Source of the DNA: Protonemura montana
Taxonomy: Eukaryota > Arthropoda > Insecta > Plecoptera > Nemouridae
DNA length: 64,000 nt
NCBI GenBank assembly: GCA_947568835.1
Contig: OX387606.1
Span: 4,278,001 to 4,342,000 of the forward strand
Direction of reading: 5' to 3'
The position numbers were made by a program, and so were the translations under genes. Each line of letters starts with the position of its first letter. Within the stretch, counting starts at the first letter, position 1. The notes beneath the pieces are model-generated. The model was given only the letters and a program-made list of their open reading frames with translations. It was not told the origin of the DNA and made no database searches. Positions 29,801 through 42,800 of this stretch are shown one piece after another.

Positions 29801-32800
29801 TTGGGTGTGTACTTCTAAAATGGCATGGTCGTAGAAACCATTAAAGTTAGGAGCAAATAAATCGTCTATCTTTAGATATAAAAACGGGATATAAAAACGG
29901 AAAAGTGACAGCCCATTCTGTCTATGTGGCCGTTGAATTAGCATCCTATTCTAAAGTTGCTAAGAACTCGTCTAAAACGAGTCGCCTCGACCTCTTCCCC
30001 CTGGTGGTGATCCCATATCCCTACCCGCAAAAGCTGGAATATGTGTGCCCCGATAGCTCAGTTAGTGAAGCAACCGACCGGCAATTGGGAGGTCCCGAAT
30101 ACGTATCCCGGTTCGGTTGCAGTCTATATTCAGTTGTGTATTGCATATTTTCAGTCTAGCTTCCTTTCCAAATAAATATGTGTCCAATCTAATTGTACAT
30201 TTTTTCCGTTGATGTTTGCTTTGGTGGCATTTATTTGTGTCTTTATTCAGCAAAGACTGTAAGTTTCAAAAAGTTTCGCTGGAAAACTTCACCACCGCTA
30301 CGGTTCAAAGCGAGGGAAATTTGCAGGTTTACCAGTGATTTGCCACAAAGATTTTCACACTCAGTTCATGTACTCAAGATAGCTCGGTGCCAGCGATAAA
30401 GCTGCTGTAATTGCAGCTCTGAAGTTTATTGGAGCGCTCATGTCTGTGTCACCTAACATTATCTCGCTTCGCACCCGCCAAGAATGTCACGTTCGGTTGA
30501 TAACCAAACAGAGAACGGTGTAGCTCCACAACCCGCAAATAACATCTTAGAAATAAAATCACTGTAAAGCCCTAAAATGCACCGGGTCTACACTGTAATA
30601 AGGTTCAAACGATCCCTTATGTAAGTACCTGAGCCTCGAGTCTGGCCGCGGTCTCAGCCGCTAGCTGGTCGCGCAGCAGATGAACCTGCGCGACGGCGGC
30701 CTGTGTCTGCTGCGCCTGCTGCTCGAGTTGCTCGCGCAGCAGCTGCATCTCGTGGTGCGAGCTGAGCGGCGTTCCTGCCGTCGGCAAGGCGTCGCTCGTG
30801 TGCCGCAGCGGTTCGGTCATCGGAGAGGTGTACGTCTCGCCCCCGCTCTGCGCACATTGAAATCGCATTTGTCAGCTAAATCATGAGGGTCTGAGTCTGA
30901 CGCAGCAATAAAACAATTAGTAATTACCAATATCAACCAATTTCAAAGATTTTATGAACTCCAAGTTTTCTTTTATAGCCAGCAGTAAAATCCACGCGTG
31001 TTTCTAGCTAGTAAACTTCTGCAAAGTTTTCTTGACCTACATAGTGAAACTGGCGGACAAAGTTAAAAGGTTTAAAAATGATCGGTGTGGACGGTCAAGT
31101 GCGAGCGCTCATCGTACGCCACAGCTTGACTTTAGTGAACTGTGAAATGATTTTGCCAATTTCACACAGCTGTGTTTTTTCTTATCGAAAATGAAAATCT
31201 TCGATATTTTCAGGATACAAAGCAATGAGAAAATCCCATGCGCGGTCGAGCATGTTACCTTCATCGCTATGGTTATAAGAAAAAGAGACGCGGGTGCGAC
31301 ATTGGCTCGAAGTTGGGAACATAAGGTTTGTTTTCGAGATAACGCTGTCGAGAAGACACGTCTATTTCTAGAATATATTCTCAAGACTCGTTTCCTGTCG
31401 AACTGGAATGCTTCAGAGATCAGTTTGACTCGATATTCTGACAGTTGACAGCCGAACACTGCGATAGAATGGAGCGTGAAACATGACGAAATGGAGATGG
31501 GATAAAGTTCTTTAATGATCGCGTCTGAGAGAACCACAATTGTGTGGCGAGATCAGAACTATTTAAAGGTCCGCATTAGATGATATCTAATCAATCTAAT
31601 ATCTAATGATATCTAAATCCCAAAAATGTAAGTATTTTTTTTCTATCCAGAATGTGGAAATCGATACCTTATACCCTCTGCGAAACGGTCCAACGCGATC
31701 CCTGACTTACCATAGGCGATCTCCTCGTGGAGTTGTTGGGCGGGGGCGGCAGTATGTCCAGCCGAAGTGGCCGCTGGGCCTGCGTTGGTTGAGCCTGGGC
31801 CTGTCCCTGGGCCTGTGGCAGGGGGGTGGACGTCGTCAGCGCCGTCTCGGAGTGCGCGTCGTGCAACGACGCCGTGTCGTCGGCGGCGAGAGTGTCGCAG
31901 CTTAACGGATCGGACAACGTGTCTACGACAAAGCAGAAGAAAATCCACGTCAGACATGAACGTGAAAGCGACAGTGGAAAAGAATTTGCCGGCTTGTTAT
32001 TGAAATTATTTTTATCGAGGGGTTGTGGATGAACGGTGGAAACGAAAGACGTGCTCCGCAGCGCGGTTTCGAGCTCGTTCGGCGGTTTTCCTGACACTCG
32101 ACCGCACGATGCGGTTTGGGAAATGCCCGTAAAAAAGTAATTACCGGCCATGCTGCAGGCACCCGCCCGGGACGCCAAGTCACGAGCTTCGTGGAAATCT
32201 TCACACCATTACACCGCTGAACGGTAATTAAAAACAGGCGCTAGTCGCGTGGGACGAGCCGTGAAAATGTGGACGATGCCGCCGAGCCAATTTTGAAAAC
32301 GCCGTCTGCATGATTTTGAGCTTCGCAGAGCAAGAACTGCAGTTTAGGTTAGGTAATATTGCGGCGTTCACTGGTTAGACACTCCTTCGCTGGTAATCGT
32401 TGTTGACTTTGTATCACAACAATCTTCTTGGTTCTTATCGAGTATTAAAGCCAACCTGGATCTTGTGGAAAATTAAAAAAGTAATGGATATAAGTATCCA
32501 GGTCGTGGAGGCGTTGATCTATCGTGAAAAAAATATCTAACGCGTCGCTTGATGTCCCATTTCAATAAAGAACATATGCTCACAGTTTTTTCTTGTAGCA
32601 AGAATTTAGAATTAATCTTTCTATTTGTATTCCGTGTGATAAATAGTGTCATTCCATCTAATGGCAGGCACATGGGGCATTAGGAGGAAGGGAGGGTGGA
32701 CAGGTCGAGTCCCTCGCCATGCATGCATGAAACAAGCAAGGTCTCAACAGCTCGATTTTTCCACCCAAAGTTATATTTCATACCAACACTGAAAGGCGTG

Positions 32801-35800
32801 AGTAATAGCTGTATAAATAAATTTTCTAGGACAGATGAAAACATGCTTTGACCCAATAGAAAAAATAATAAAACAAGCGAAACATCGACGATTCTCATAA
32901 AAGTTAAAGAGTTACAGAGTTGGCTAATGCGATTTGATCAAAAGAGTTACGAAGTTGAAATGAAATTCTATCAACAAATGTTCTCGCAGGAAGCGAGCAA
33001 TTTAATTGATGTGTAATATCGGCGACAGTATCGCTCCAATCTTCTTGACCCATAGATCTGAGATTTGCGACACTCAAAGGCGCTGGCTGTGAGTTACTCG
33101 GCACTTCCACGCATCGCAGACGCGTCGCTAGCGCCGGCAAATGACAGCAGACAGCGTTCAACACTCGATTGCATCAGACCTCACTGTCGACACTGCTGTT
33201 CACACAGGCGCGGACATAGGGGATGCCGTCGACAAACAAGTGTGCATTGACATGAATGGCACTTGTCGGGAACAAATGACCATGATCAGAATGTATCTAC
33301 AGGTAAACTACCGAGTGTGCAGCATGGTTGAACAAGAGACCGATTTCCTTCCACTGCTTGTTTGTGCAAGGACGTGTGCCAGCGAATGTACATTTTCAAA
33401 GAACAATAAAAACCAACAAATATTTTTTATATGATGATACGGCCACTAAGCATAATTCCGGAGTGTTGTAATTACATATATCAATTGCATTTAAATGCAA
33501 CAGTTTAAATGCAACTGCTTAAATGTCCGTATGTATGTACGCAATGCATTGCCAACAACAGTTTGAAAACGTAATGGATGGGTTTTATTCAGAAAGGAGC
33601 GAAGCAGCCAAGCAAAGATAGTCGGATCGAAACAATAGCTTTGTCACAGGCACCGGTCGCGATGTCTATACATCATCGGCATGTGATCGTCATGTTATGT
33701 TGACTCTGCAAGGTTAATGTGTTAAGATTAACATGACGACGCCGTAGCGTCGGGCGCGTCGCGACGCTGTGTACGTCGGCGTCGTGCCAGACGCATGTCG
33801 TCAAGGTATTGTAGAAGAGACAGGCACAATTGCCAAATAGCACTGGCTCGGCCGACGTACCTCATTGACGTCACAAAGGAACATGCCACACTAGCGACGC
33901 CGACGTCGACGCCGCGGCGATACAGACTCGACGTATTTTACGAGCGAATAAGCGGCGATAGAAATCTGGATGTGGTTTCACTAGAGTTCAGCAGGTTTGC
34001 ACAGGAATATACAGCGTATTTTTGAAGTGCATTCCGTGTTTGTTAAATATCGGATGGTCTAATGCTTAAATAAAAGTTATTTGTGCATTACTCTCAATTC
34101 CTAAAATACTTTTCCTCAGTTACGGCGACAAAGCAACAAAGGTGGCACGTGTCAGATATTTTCACCCAACAGCACTTGGTAAAAAGGTTGAAAACTGGAT
34201 TTTAATGTCTTTGAAATGACTTTGAACGCTATTTTTCTAAAAGTTTCTTCGGCTTTTCTACCGGCGTCCTCACGGGTATAAAAGCTAGCAGCACAAGGAA
34301 TTATATTCCAGTGCCGCTTCTATCTTTCGAACTTTGTAGCGCGAGAATACTAACTGACACGTCCCATGGCTCCTCGCTGAAATTGGGCAGCACAGTACAA
34401 GGTCTGGTCCGGCAAAACCCCATACAAGGTCTGAATCTCAAAAACAAGGATGCACGCCGTTGATAAATTACAGGGAACTCCATAACAAGAGCAAAACGAG
34501 ACCGTTGAACTTTTAGCCTTGCAAAAGAACAATGCGAAGATGAACGCCGGACAATGACAATAATTGCATAAATAATTGTCAGCCGAAATTAGAGGAGGCC
34601 GCCAGTGGCAGCACCTGCTGTGTCGCGCAGGAGCAATGCACTTTCGGGAACACATGCGGCACGAGAGCGGCTCTTGCCGCCGCTGTGCAATTAAAGTGAT
34701 ACACTAGATTATTTTATTCGACAAATAAATACGAAGCTGGTGCCAAAGTTAGAAGGACAAAAAAGCAACTAAAAAAATTGGCAAAAAAAAGTCGGCAAAC
34801 GGGTCTACGTCTTGCAGTGCAATTGATGTGGGATTTTATAAAACACACTAATAACGCGAGATGAAAAAACGTCTAAAAAATTCGCCCACATCTGAATGGA
34901 ATATTAATAGCATTACAAAACCAGTTAAAAATCGGCGGGAGTGCCTCGACTTGCGGCCGGCAGATAACTCACCTTTTCTCTGTTTATCACTGATAATCTC
35001 GCTGTCCCTCTCGCTGCCGGCGGCGTCGACGTCGGCCATGAGAGCGTCGCGTTCTTCGTCCTCGGGGGAAGGCCCGGTGATGGACAGCTTGTGGCACACC
35101 TCGAATGCCTGGCCCACGGTGCGTACGATTCGCATCGCCTGGCTCTGCAAAGACAAGACGCGCCGTGACGCAGGCGTCGGCGTTAGCACATGGCCCACAG
35201 GGGCGTCCTATAATCGGACATGGGTACACCAAGCAGGCTGACAGGTTGAGAAATGCATGTCCCATGAGGTTCATGGTAAATTTGATGCGCCTCGGGGCTG
35301 TTTAACGCGCGCGCAAACAAATAGCTGAGAATTCTGTGAAATCTGGTGGGAAATCACTGGGAAATAGAACTGGTCAAAAGATTCACGAATTTCTAACTGT
35401 AATTTTTGTATAATGAGCGAATTGAAGTTAATTATTAGGTATATCAGCTATACTGCACTCGGAAGTAATCTGGGCAACGGAAGAGATTGAGGATCTGAAG
35501 AAGTTCCAGAAAGTGAATCTGGCTGCGTGAGTCATCGTTCCGTTATGAGCATCGGAGTTCCCGGAAACGGACAGGCGCCATTTTCAGCACGAATATTTTG
35601 AAGCCAGCGCTCTGGAGCGTGTCTCGGCCGCGTCAATATTCAAATCCCGGGCGCACAAGCCAGTGACCAAGAGGCCGATGGCCGATGCCGACCACGGCGT
35701 CCCTCGCCGCGCACATGGTTCACCGCCTCCAAGCGCCGGCGGCGCCACGCCTCGTCGATCCCAAGCCGAGTCCTACCTCGAGGTCGAGGTCTTCACAGCT

Positions 35801-36822
35801 GACGCCGACGGCGAGATTCCGTCGCGGCGGCGTCGTCGGATCGCCGCCGACCGACGTCGAACGCGGCAGCGTCTTCGACTTCCGCGTCAGCGCCATCGCG
35901 TTGTCTTTCCGCATCTGCATGTAGCAGCCCATGATTTCAGGCTCTCGGAATGACAGTTTCTTCCGAGGTCGGTCAGTGTCGGTCGGGGTGGCGGCGCCCG
36001 CGACGCCCGCCTTGCCTTTTAGCATCACTCGGCGTCGTCGGTGCTGCGCCGCGGAGAGACGCCGCTGCCGACGGCGTCGAGGGCAAAGATGCACTCTCCG
36101 ATCGAGCCCGACGAGCTGACATGTGCTGCGCAGTGCTAGCGACGCCCGTCTGCTACCGAAATACAATCGCCGGCGTCGACGCTCGTGAAATTTGCATAAT
36201 TTAGTGTTCTCGCCGTCGCTGTAGTCGAGCCAATGGCATCCGCTTGATGCGCTTGTCCAAACTCGATCAGTGCTGATCGCCGCCGCTGGGCAAAGCAGAG
36301 CGAATGATTGCACGAAAACGTTCACGTGGGCAGCTTCAGTATGCACTGGCTTCAGTTTGAACGCATTTTATCACTCGACGTCGAAGTACTTCTGTTCGGT
36401 CATCGTGTGTTCGCACTCGAGACGTGTCTCCCCGTCACGGAAAGCATGGTTTGTGCAAACGCAGTCCAGAGCCATACGCATCACGCGTCACAACGCAAAC
36501 ACGTATCCAAAGTCAGAGACGGTAACCGAAGCGTCACTGTTCACCCCTCGACATCGGAGACCTCGCATCGCCGTTATTGCCTAAAAAATTTCTGCGTTAC
36601 CTTTCCGATGCGAAGCCAACTTGTAAATCACCTACTAATTGTTAATCGCCAACGCTATTCACCGTGTTACGTGAAAGTTAAGTTTGATTTATGGGACAAT
36701 TCCGAAGCGAACTGCTCAACGTGTTCTGTTCGCCGTTGAGCGGCGCAATGGCGGGCAGCCAGCGTCGGGACAAGCGACGCCGGCCGGGACGTGTAGGCGT
36801 CACAACAAGTGCACCGTGCCCC

Positions 36823-36861
<39 letters not shown>

Positions 36862-39800
36862 TGGTGCTGCCTCCCCCCCCCCCCCCTGAATCAAAACACC
36901 CGGGACTGGCGCGGCCGAGTTGCGACATGCGGAAGGTCGCTCTTCAAAGCAACACGTGCGGGGTGGTCGCTGCGTGTGCATGCAAAAGCTCGAGAAAGGT
37001 CGATTCGTGGTTTTATATAATATTTACGTTTCGGCGCGAGGCTCGTTTCAGAAGTGTTTTGTTTCGGTCGCTCTCTCTGATTTGTATGTTTTCGAGCAGC
37101 TTTTTCGTGAACATTTCCCGCTCTCCTAAGTCAACTTTAAGGTCGCCATCGCGGGGCAGTAATAAAGCAGATGCAAGAGACGTTTCCAGTCAATTTCGGG
37201 TTTAAATCTCGCGAAAGATAAACACGATACATCACGGCAACAAATTCTCGGCGCTGCTCAGCACGCCTGCGCTGATGGCATGTGCCAAACGAAAATATGA
37301 CGCGTCGGACGACAGCATCATTAATCACTTGCAGTAGCCAAGCAAAATAATTATGAGTGATTACACTATTTAAACTCATTAGACACCATTCTGAAATGCA
37401 CGCAGTTCTGCAGCAAATAAAAACGCACCCGCAGGACAAACTAAGAGAACTTTGTACGGTTGCTGTGCAAACTGCCCATGGCTAAGTTAGGTGCTGACAG
37501 TCAGCGGAGGGTCTCGTCGACGCTTGAGCGATTTCACTCGGAAGTTTAGGGTGCATTTTGATGAAATCACGGGGTTTTGACTCGCTTAGATTGTTAATTA
37601 CGCGGTCGGCGTTGATGAGGTCGAAGGAAGCCTCGTGGTTGCCGTGGCCGGTTATTTGCGTCCCAGGATGACCCGGTGTAGTACGACTTCCGAGCCAGCG
37701 TAGCCAAGTGAAACGGACCGACGCCTAAACTTAGGCTAATCTTTGCTAGTTTATGACGTCACAAAGCGATGGATGCGTAACAACTATATGGAAATAGAAT
37801 TGTTCAAGGAATTGGACATGGGCGAGGATATAAATTTAGCGCGCGTGGTTCGCTATCGCGACGGCGGAGCGACGACGACGTCGCCGTCTCATGTCCGAAG
37901 GCTGATGTCGCGACGATCGTGTGGATGTCGATGGTGGACAGCCGATGATTGGTGAAAAGAGCGGGCTTAGTCTTATCAATCAAAACGATTTGCATATTGA
38001 GCATGAGCGGCATTATAATGCTTGCTGTCTATCTTGTTTAAAATTTTAATTAAAAGAGTCGAGACGCGGATATGAAATAGTACGAGATTAGATTATGTAT
38101 TACTGGAAACGTGTACGCGAAAACAGATCTCGATTTTTGCATAAAATGGGGTATAAAAAAGAACGCAACTAGTAAGCGACAATTGCGAATAAAGTGGGTT
38201 TAACAGAGCCGTCGCTCATTGGCGTAAAATAGTGTAGGTGTTGTAAATAAGGAATGATATGGAGCACTAAAATACAATTGATTGCTTTTCTAGCATGACA
38301 GAGGACAGCGTGTACGTTGTATTGTTAGAGATGGAAAGCAGAATGTTCGTATGTATCCAGGGGAGGGAAATTAAAATTGAAATTAGTTTTATGGTGCTCT
38401 ATATCCGACTGAAAAGTGGTTACCGTGAGATGCGACACCTCCACCGACAGTAGCTGCATGACACTCTGCGCCGTAAAAATAATTAGCAATTTCCCTGTGC
38501 ATTAGCAAATTCAGGACTCATCGAATGAATAACAGATAAAGTGTAATCGAATTATTGCATAATAAAGTGAGCTAAACAAAACACTTTTCATACCAGGAGC
38601 ATAAAAGTTGAATCCCTCCATTGACAATCAGAATCGAATCTTGAAACATTGATATTGGACATTGAGAAGTTGGTCATTGAGCTACTTCTATAACAGTGTT
38701 TAAAATGTGGGCAGCTTACAGTTTCCTTATATTGAATCCAAAAACCATTTTATAGCATGTGTTGAGATCATTTACATGTGTACAACAAACATATTACAGC
38801 GATCAACCTTGGCTAAGTGGCACAACTATTGACGCGCATTGTAAGGAAGTGCATTGAAATCTTCTAATTGTAATGCACCAACGACATCGGTAATTACTTA
38901 GGCGAAATATCTGGATGTTCACGACATCGTTCGGTCGCACGCTTTGTGTGGCACTCCGCTGACTCTCGGCCTTCGGTTACGCCGCGGGAAATCGCCTCTA
39001 AGTTTCCTCCGAAGCCACCCGTGTATCGCTATATTTCACCCAGGTTTATTTTTATTTAGATTTATACTTTTTTATGTTCCTTTTGTTTTGAATTGTAAAG
39101 CGAACCGCGCGGCAGGACGAATTTAATCTGCGAATCTGGAGCCAAGAGCCGCCAGTCGCGATTGTGCCAAACTGGCAAGAGAATTCCCTCGATCCCCCTT
39201 CCCCCCACAGCCCAACCCGTCGGTCTCCTTCGCTGGCAACGGTCAAGCTGCCAAGTGTCAGTCTATTATCCAGACCGAGCAAGCGACGATTTTTCCACGA
39301 TATTTTCACGTTATTTAAACTTTGTTTTTTTTTTAAATCACAGTAAAAAATAAAAAAAAAATCCCTCGCATCTTTGATCGTTTAGCTGGATATGTTTATG
39401 GTGGAATGGATCTGATATCGAATCGAGGTTAGTTGTTATCGATGCTATGCAATAGTCGTAGATCACAATACAACCCCACTATTTACAGTGATAATATTTA
39501 AACAGCTTTTTGCAGCAAAAGGTATTTTCAGTTCACGTTTCGCGAGTCCATCGCGTGTACACTGTACAGACAGCGAATAAACAATCGACCGTCGTGTACA
39601 TTAATAACATTAAAAGGTCTAGGTAACTACTCTTCAACAATGCACCCATAGTTTACGATAAATTAGCAAACAGATGAGAAACCCAAATATTATGCACAGA
39701 CTACCAATAATCTCCTGTTGTACGATATTATGCGTTGGCGGTCACGCAAGATTGCTAATAAAATCTCAGAATAGAGCTATTAATCAATACAGCTAACATG

Positions 39801-42800
39801 TCGATTCATTCACATCGGTCTAGTTGCAAGTTGGCTTCAAACATCGAGACCCAATTTTATTTTAAATCCACGTCAAAACACTGAACGCACAAGGTTCTTT
39901 ACCAAAAAAAATGCGTATTCGTAATCTTGCAAAACCGAAACAATCACTAGATCACTGCGTCGACCACTTGATTGACCACGCACTCGATTACCGGTCGGCG
40001 CTCGCGGACTTCCGAGACCGGGGGGTCGAACACCGTGCTCGGCGATAGACTGCTGTCGGTCCACTATCGCCGAGCGTCGGCCGTCCGACGCCTAGCGTCG
40101 AAACTCACAACGACGCTATTTTCGGTGAGGTAGTACCATTGGTCTCGATCTCGACGCAGGGCAGACAATATTTATAGTGTGTTGGGACGACTTCTAATGA
40201 CAATTTCAAATGGTTTCCGTACACGAAGTGCACTGCACAGTGTAATTATAATGGCGTATTTCTATTTTCGACACCTTTGAACTTGATATAATTAATTGTA
40301 ACCTTGTCACGGTTGGAGAAGCTCGATGATGCATTCTAGCTGTTAATAAACTGCGTTTCACGGTGCAACAATCATTGCTAAAAAGGCTTTCAAAATTGCC
40401 AAACGCACCGTTACACGCGAGTTTGCAGCGAATATATATTATATTTCGTAACGAACGCGAAAGCACATTGAGTCCGCTAACGTTCCACGCGAGGCCAAAC
40501 TTAACGTAATTATTGCTCAAAGTAAAAACTTAAAAGAAGCCTCTCGGGCATATTCCCATTCGATTTGGAGACAGCTGATTAGGTCCGCCGATGCGAAAGA
40601 GCAGACACTTAATGTCAAAGAGGTCCCGCCGAAAGAACTACGATACACTTTAATGGACGAGTAAATTATAAAACAAAGTCCAGAGACTCGAATATCTAAA
40701 AAAAGCCTCGCCACTAAAAGGACCGAGAGATATAAAAGTGTCACTGAATCCTTGTGTGTATATATTCGCGCTGGGCAGATAATTTATTGCAAGTCGGGGT
40801 GGCTGACGGTGGCCATGGTGGGCCCCCCGTCGACGTCGTCGTCGTCCAAACGCGAGGGTCAAACTTCGGGTCGCGACGTCGGCGTCGTGGCGCGGCGCGG
40901 GCGACGCAGGTACTAATGACAGGCGTCTTGCCAAATACCTGTCGCACATACATTGTTCGCTCTTTTTGTCTCCATTTTGTATTCCGAGTAAACCAAATGG
41001 GGCGTAGAGCGAGCGAAAGAGAGCGACAGAGCGACCAGGGTGTGCACTTTATATACCTATAGCCGCCGCCAGCGCCGTTATCGCCGGATCGACGTCGGTC
41101 TTTACAAAACACATCGGGCCTCTCTGCACACACACAAGACGTCGTTAATTGAAAGAGCTAGATTAAATATACTTTAATGAAGCATGCGAAAGAATTCACT
41201 TTTATACGCCTACGTGAGGTAATTCATTGTGTCCGATAATCATCTCTCTTTGTTGGTGTTCTTCTTTCTAAATGCCGTGCGCATCTTTCTTATTTCGCAA
41301 GCGATCGCAGCATCCCAATGTGTAGCTTGCCGCGCTGACGCAAATGAAAAGGAATCATTCACGATTCAATTCACGCGCAGGAAACTACAATCAGCGTTTG
41401 TATAAGAAAAGTTAGTTGGAAAATACTTATAGAAAACTAATCAGAAACTCGTCAGGGATTGGTGATTGCGCGTGTTTGCCTCATTGTGTATGCCGGGTGC
41501 TCTTTTCTGGCAACACGACGCCGCCTCCGCCCTCTCCTCGCGGCTCGTAGCGCCTCCATGTTGCGTCTTCAAGATCCAGCGAGTCGAGATTTGCGTTTGC
41601 AGCTCGAGCGACGAAAACCAATTTCCCTGCCATTTGCAAGACAAATCCAATGTCTCGAGCTTAACGCTCACTTCTCGTCATTACTCAACTTAAAAAAAAA
41701 AAAACATTTCCTTAGCGTTGGAAATAGATTTTCTCCACGTTTGCGTGGGCTGTGGCCCAGTTTATTCATTTTTTCACACCATTCCACGTACGGTCACGAG
41801 ATGAATAATGAACATTTTCGCCGCGATGTTTGTCTTCGTCTTCGGTGATGAGAAGCAAACTTCGGACGAAGTTATGACATCCTGCTTACGATTCTTAACT
41901 TCTTGCGCCGACTTTGATATTTAAATCGCTGCATTCTGTTCGCCCATGGCTTTTGAAGCGGTCGCCTCTAATCGCTTTCGTTGCAAACTAAACACAATAT
42001 CCTCCCCATCCTGATATTCTGTGCAATTCGTTTTTTTGAAACGCTTCTTCACTTTCCGTCTCCCGATTTTGCTCAGCGCTCCAAGCAAGGACGGAAGTCG
42101 ACATTAGTTTTCCAAAATCGAGGCGAGCGCGCGTTCCATTTCGTCGACAGCTCGCAGCGTCGGAGTCCCAGCGACGGCGTCGACGCCTGTTATTTAATTA
42201 CGGGCTGTCGTCGTCGAAAAACCGGAGTGAATTCCTTTTATTTGACTTTTGCCGCACTTGATTGAAGGGCACTGGGATGTGGGAAGGGGAGCTTTTAGCA
42301 CGTGACGCCCACGATCTAAAGGGTGAAGGACGTTTTTGAGCAGTTTAAAAATATTTTTTAAATATATTTTACAGCAAGTGAAGCAAGATCTTCGATTCAT
42401 TTCAGCGACTGCCGTGGAGTGCACACATGCGCTGTATCGGTCACGAATCTCTCATCTTGTGATAGGCCTTTTTTCATAAAAACTGGCCCAATAGATGTTT
42501 AACTAATAACACATATCGGTATTGATGCACTGCTGTTTAGATACATGTTATTTTTATTTTTCAATCACATTTTGTTTTTAATATTGACGCAACGCTATCT
42601 TGGACTTTTCAAGCTATGTCAACAAATTGATATTGACTTTTATTATACGCTTTGATTTGTGTGATCATCTCTTAACGCAACTAATCAAGCGTTTGTGAAC
42701 AACGCCAACGAATGTAAATGAATACAATATTTATTATCGCATGAATATGTTCGTTTAGTCTTTCAATCGTGTTTGAAGCCCCAGATACGCTAATTAGTTT

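Noticed and set aside
36684-37205. 173-codon plus-strand frame
   Set aside because: Most of it is translated TG microsatellite and C homopolymer.
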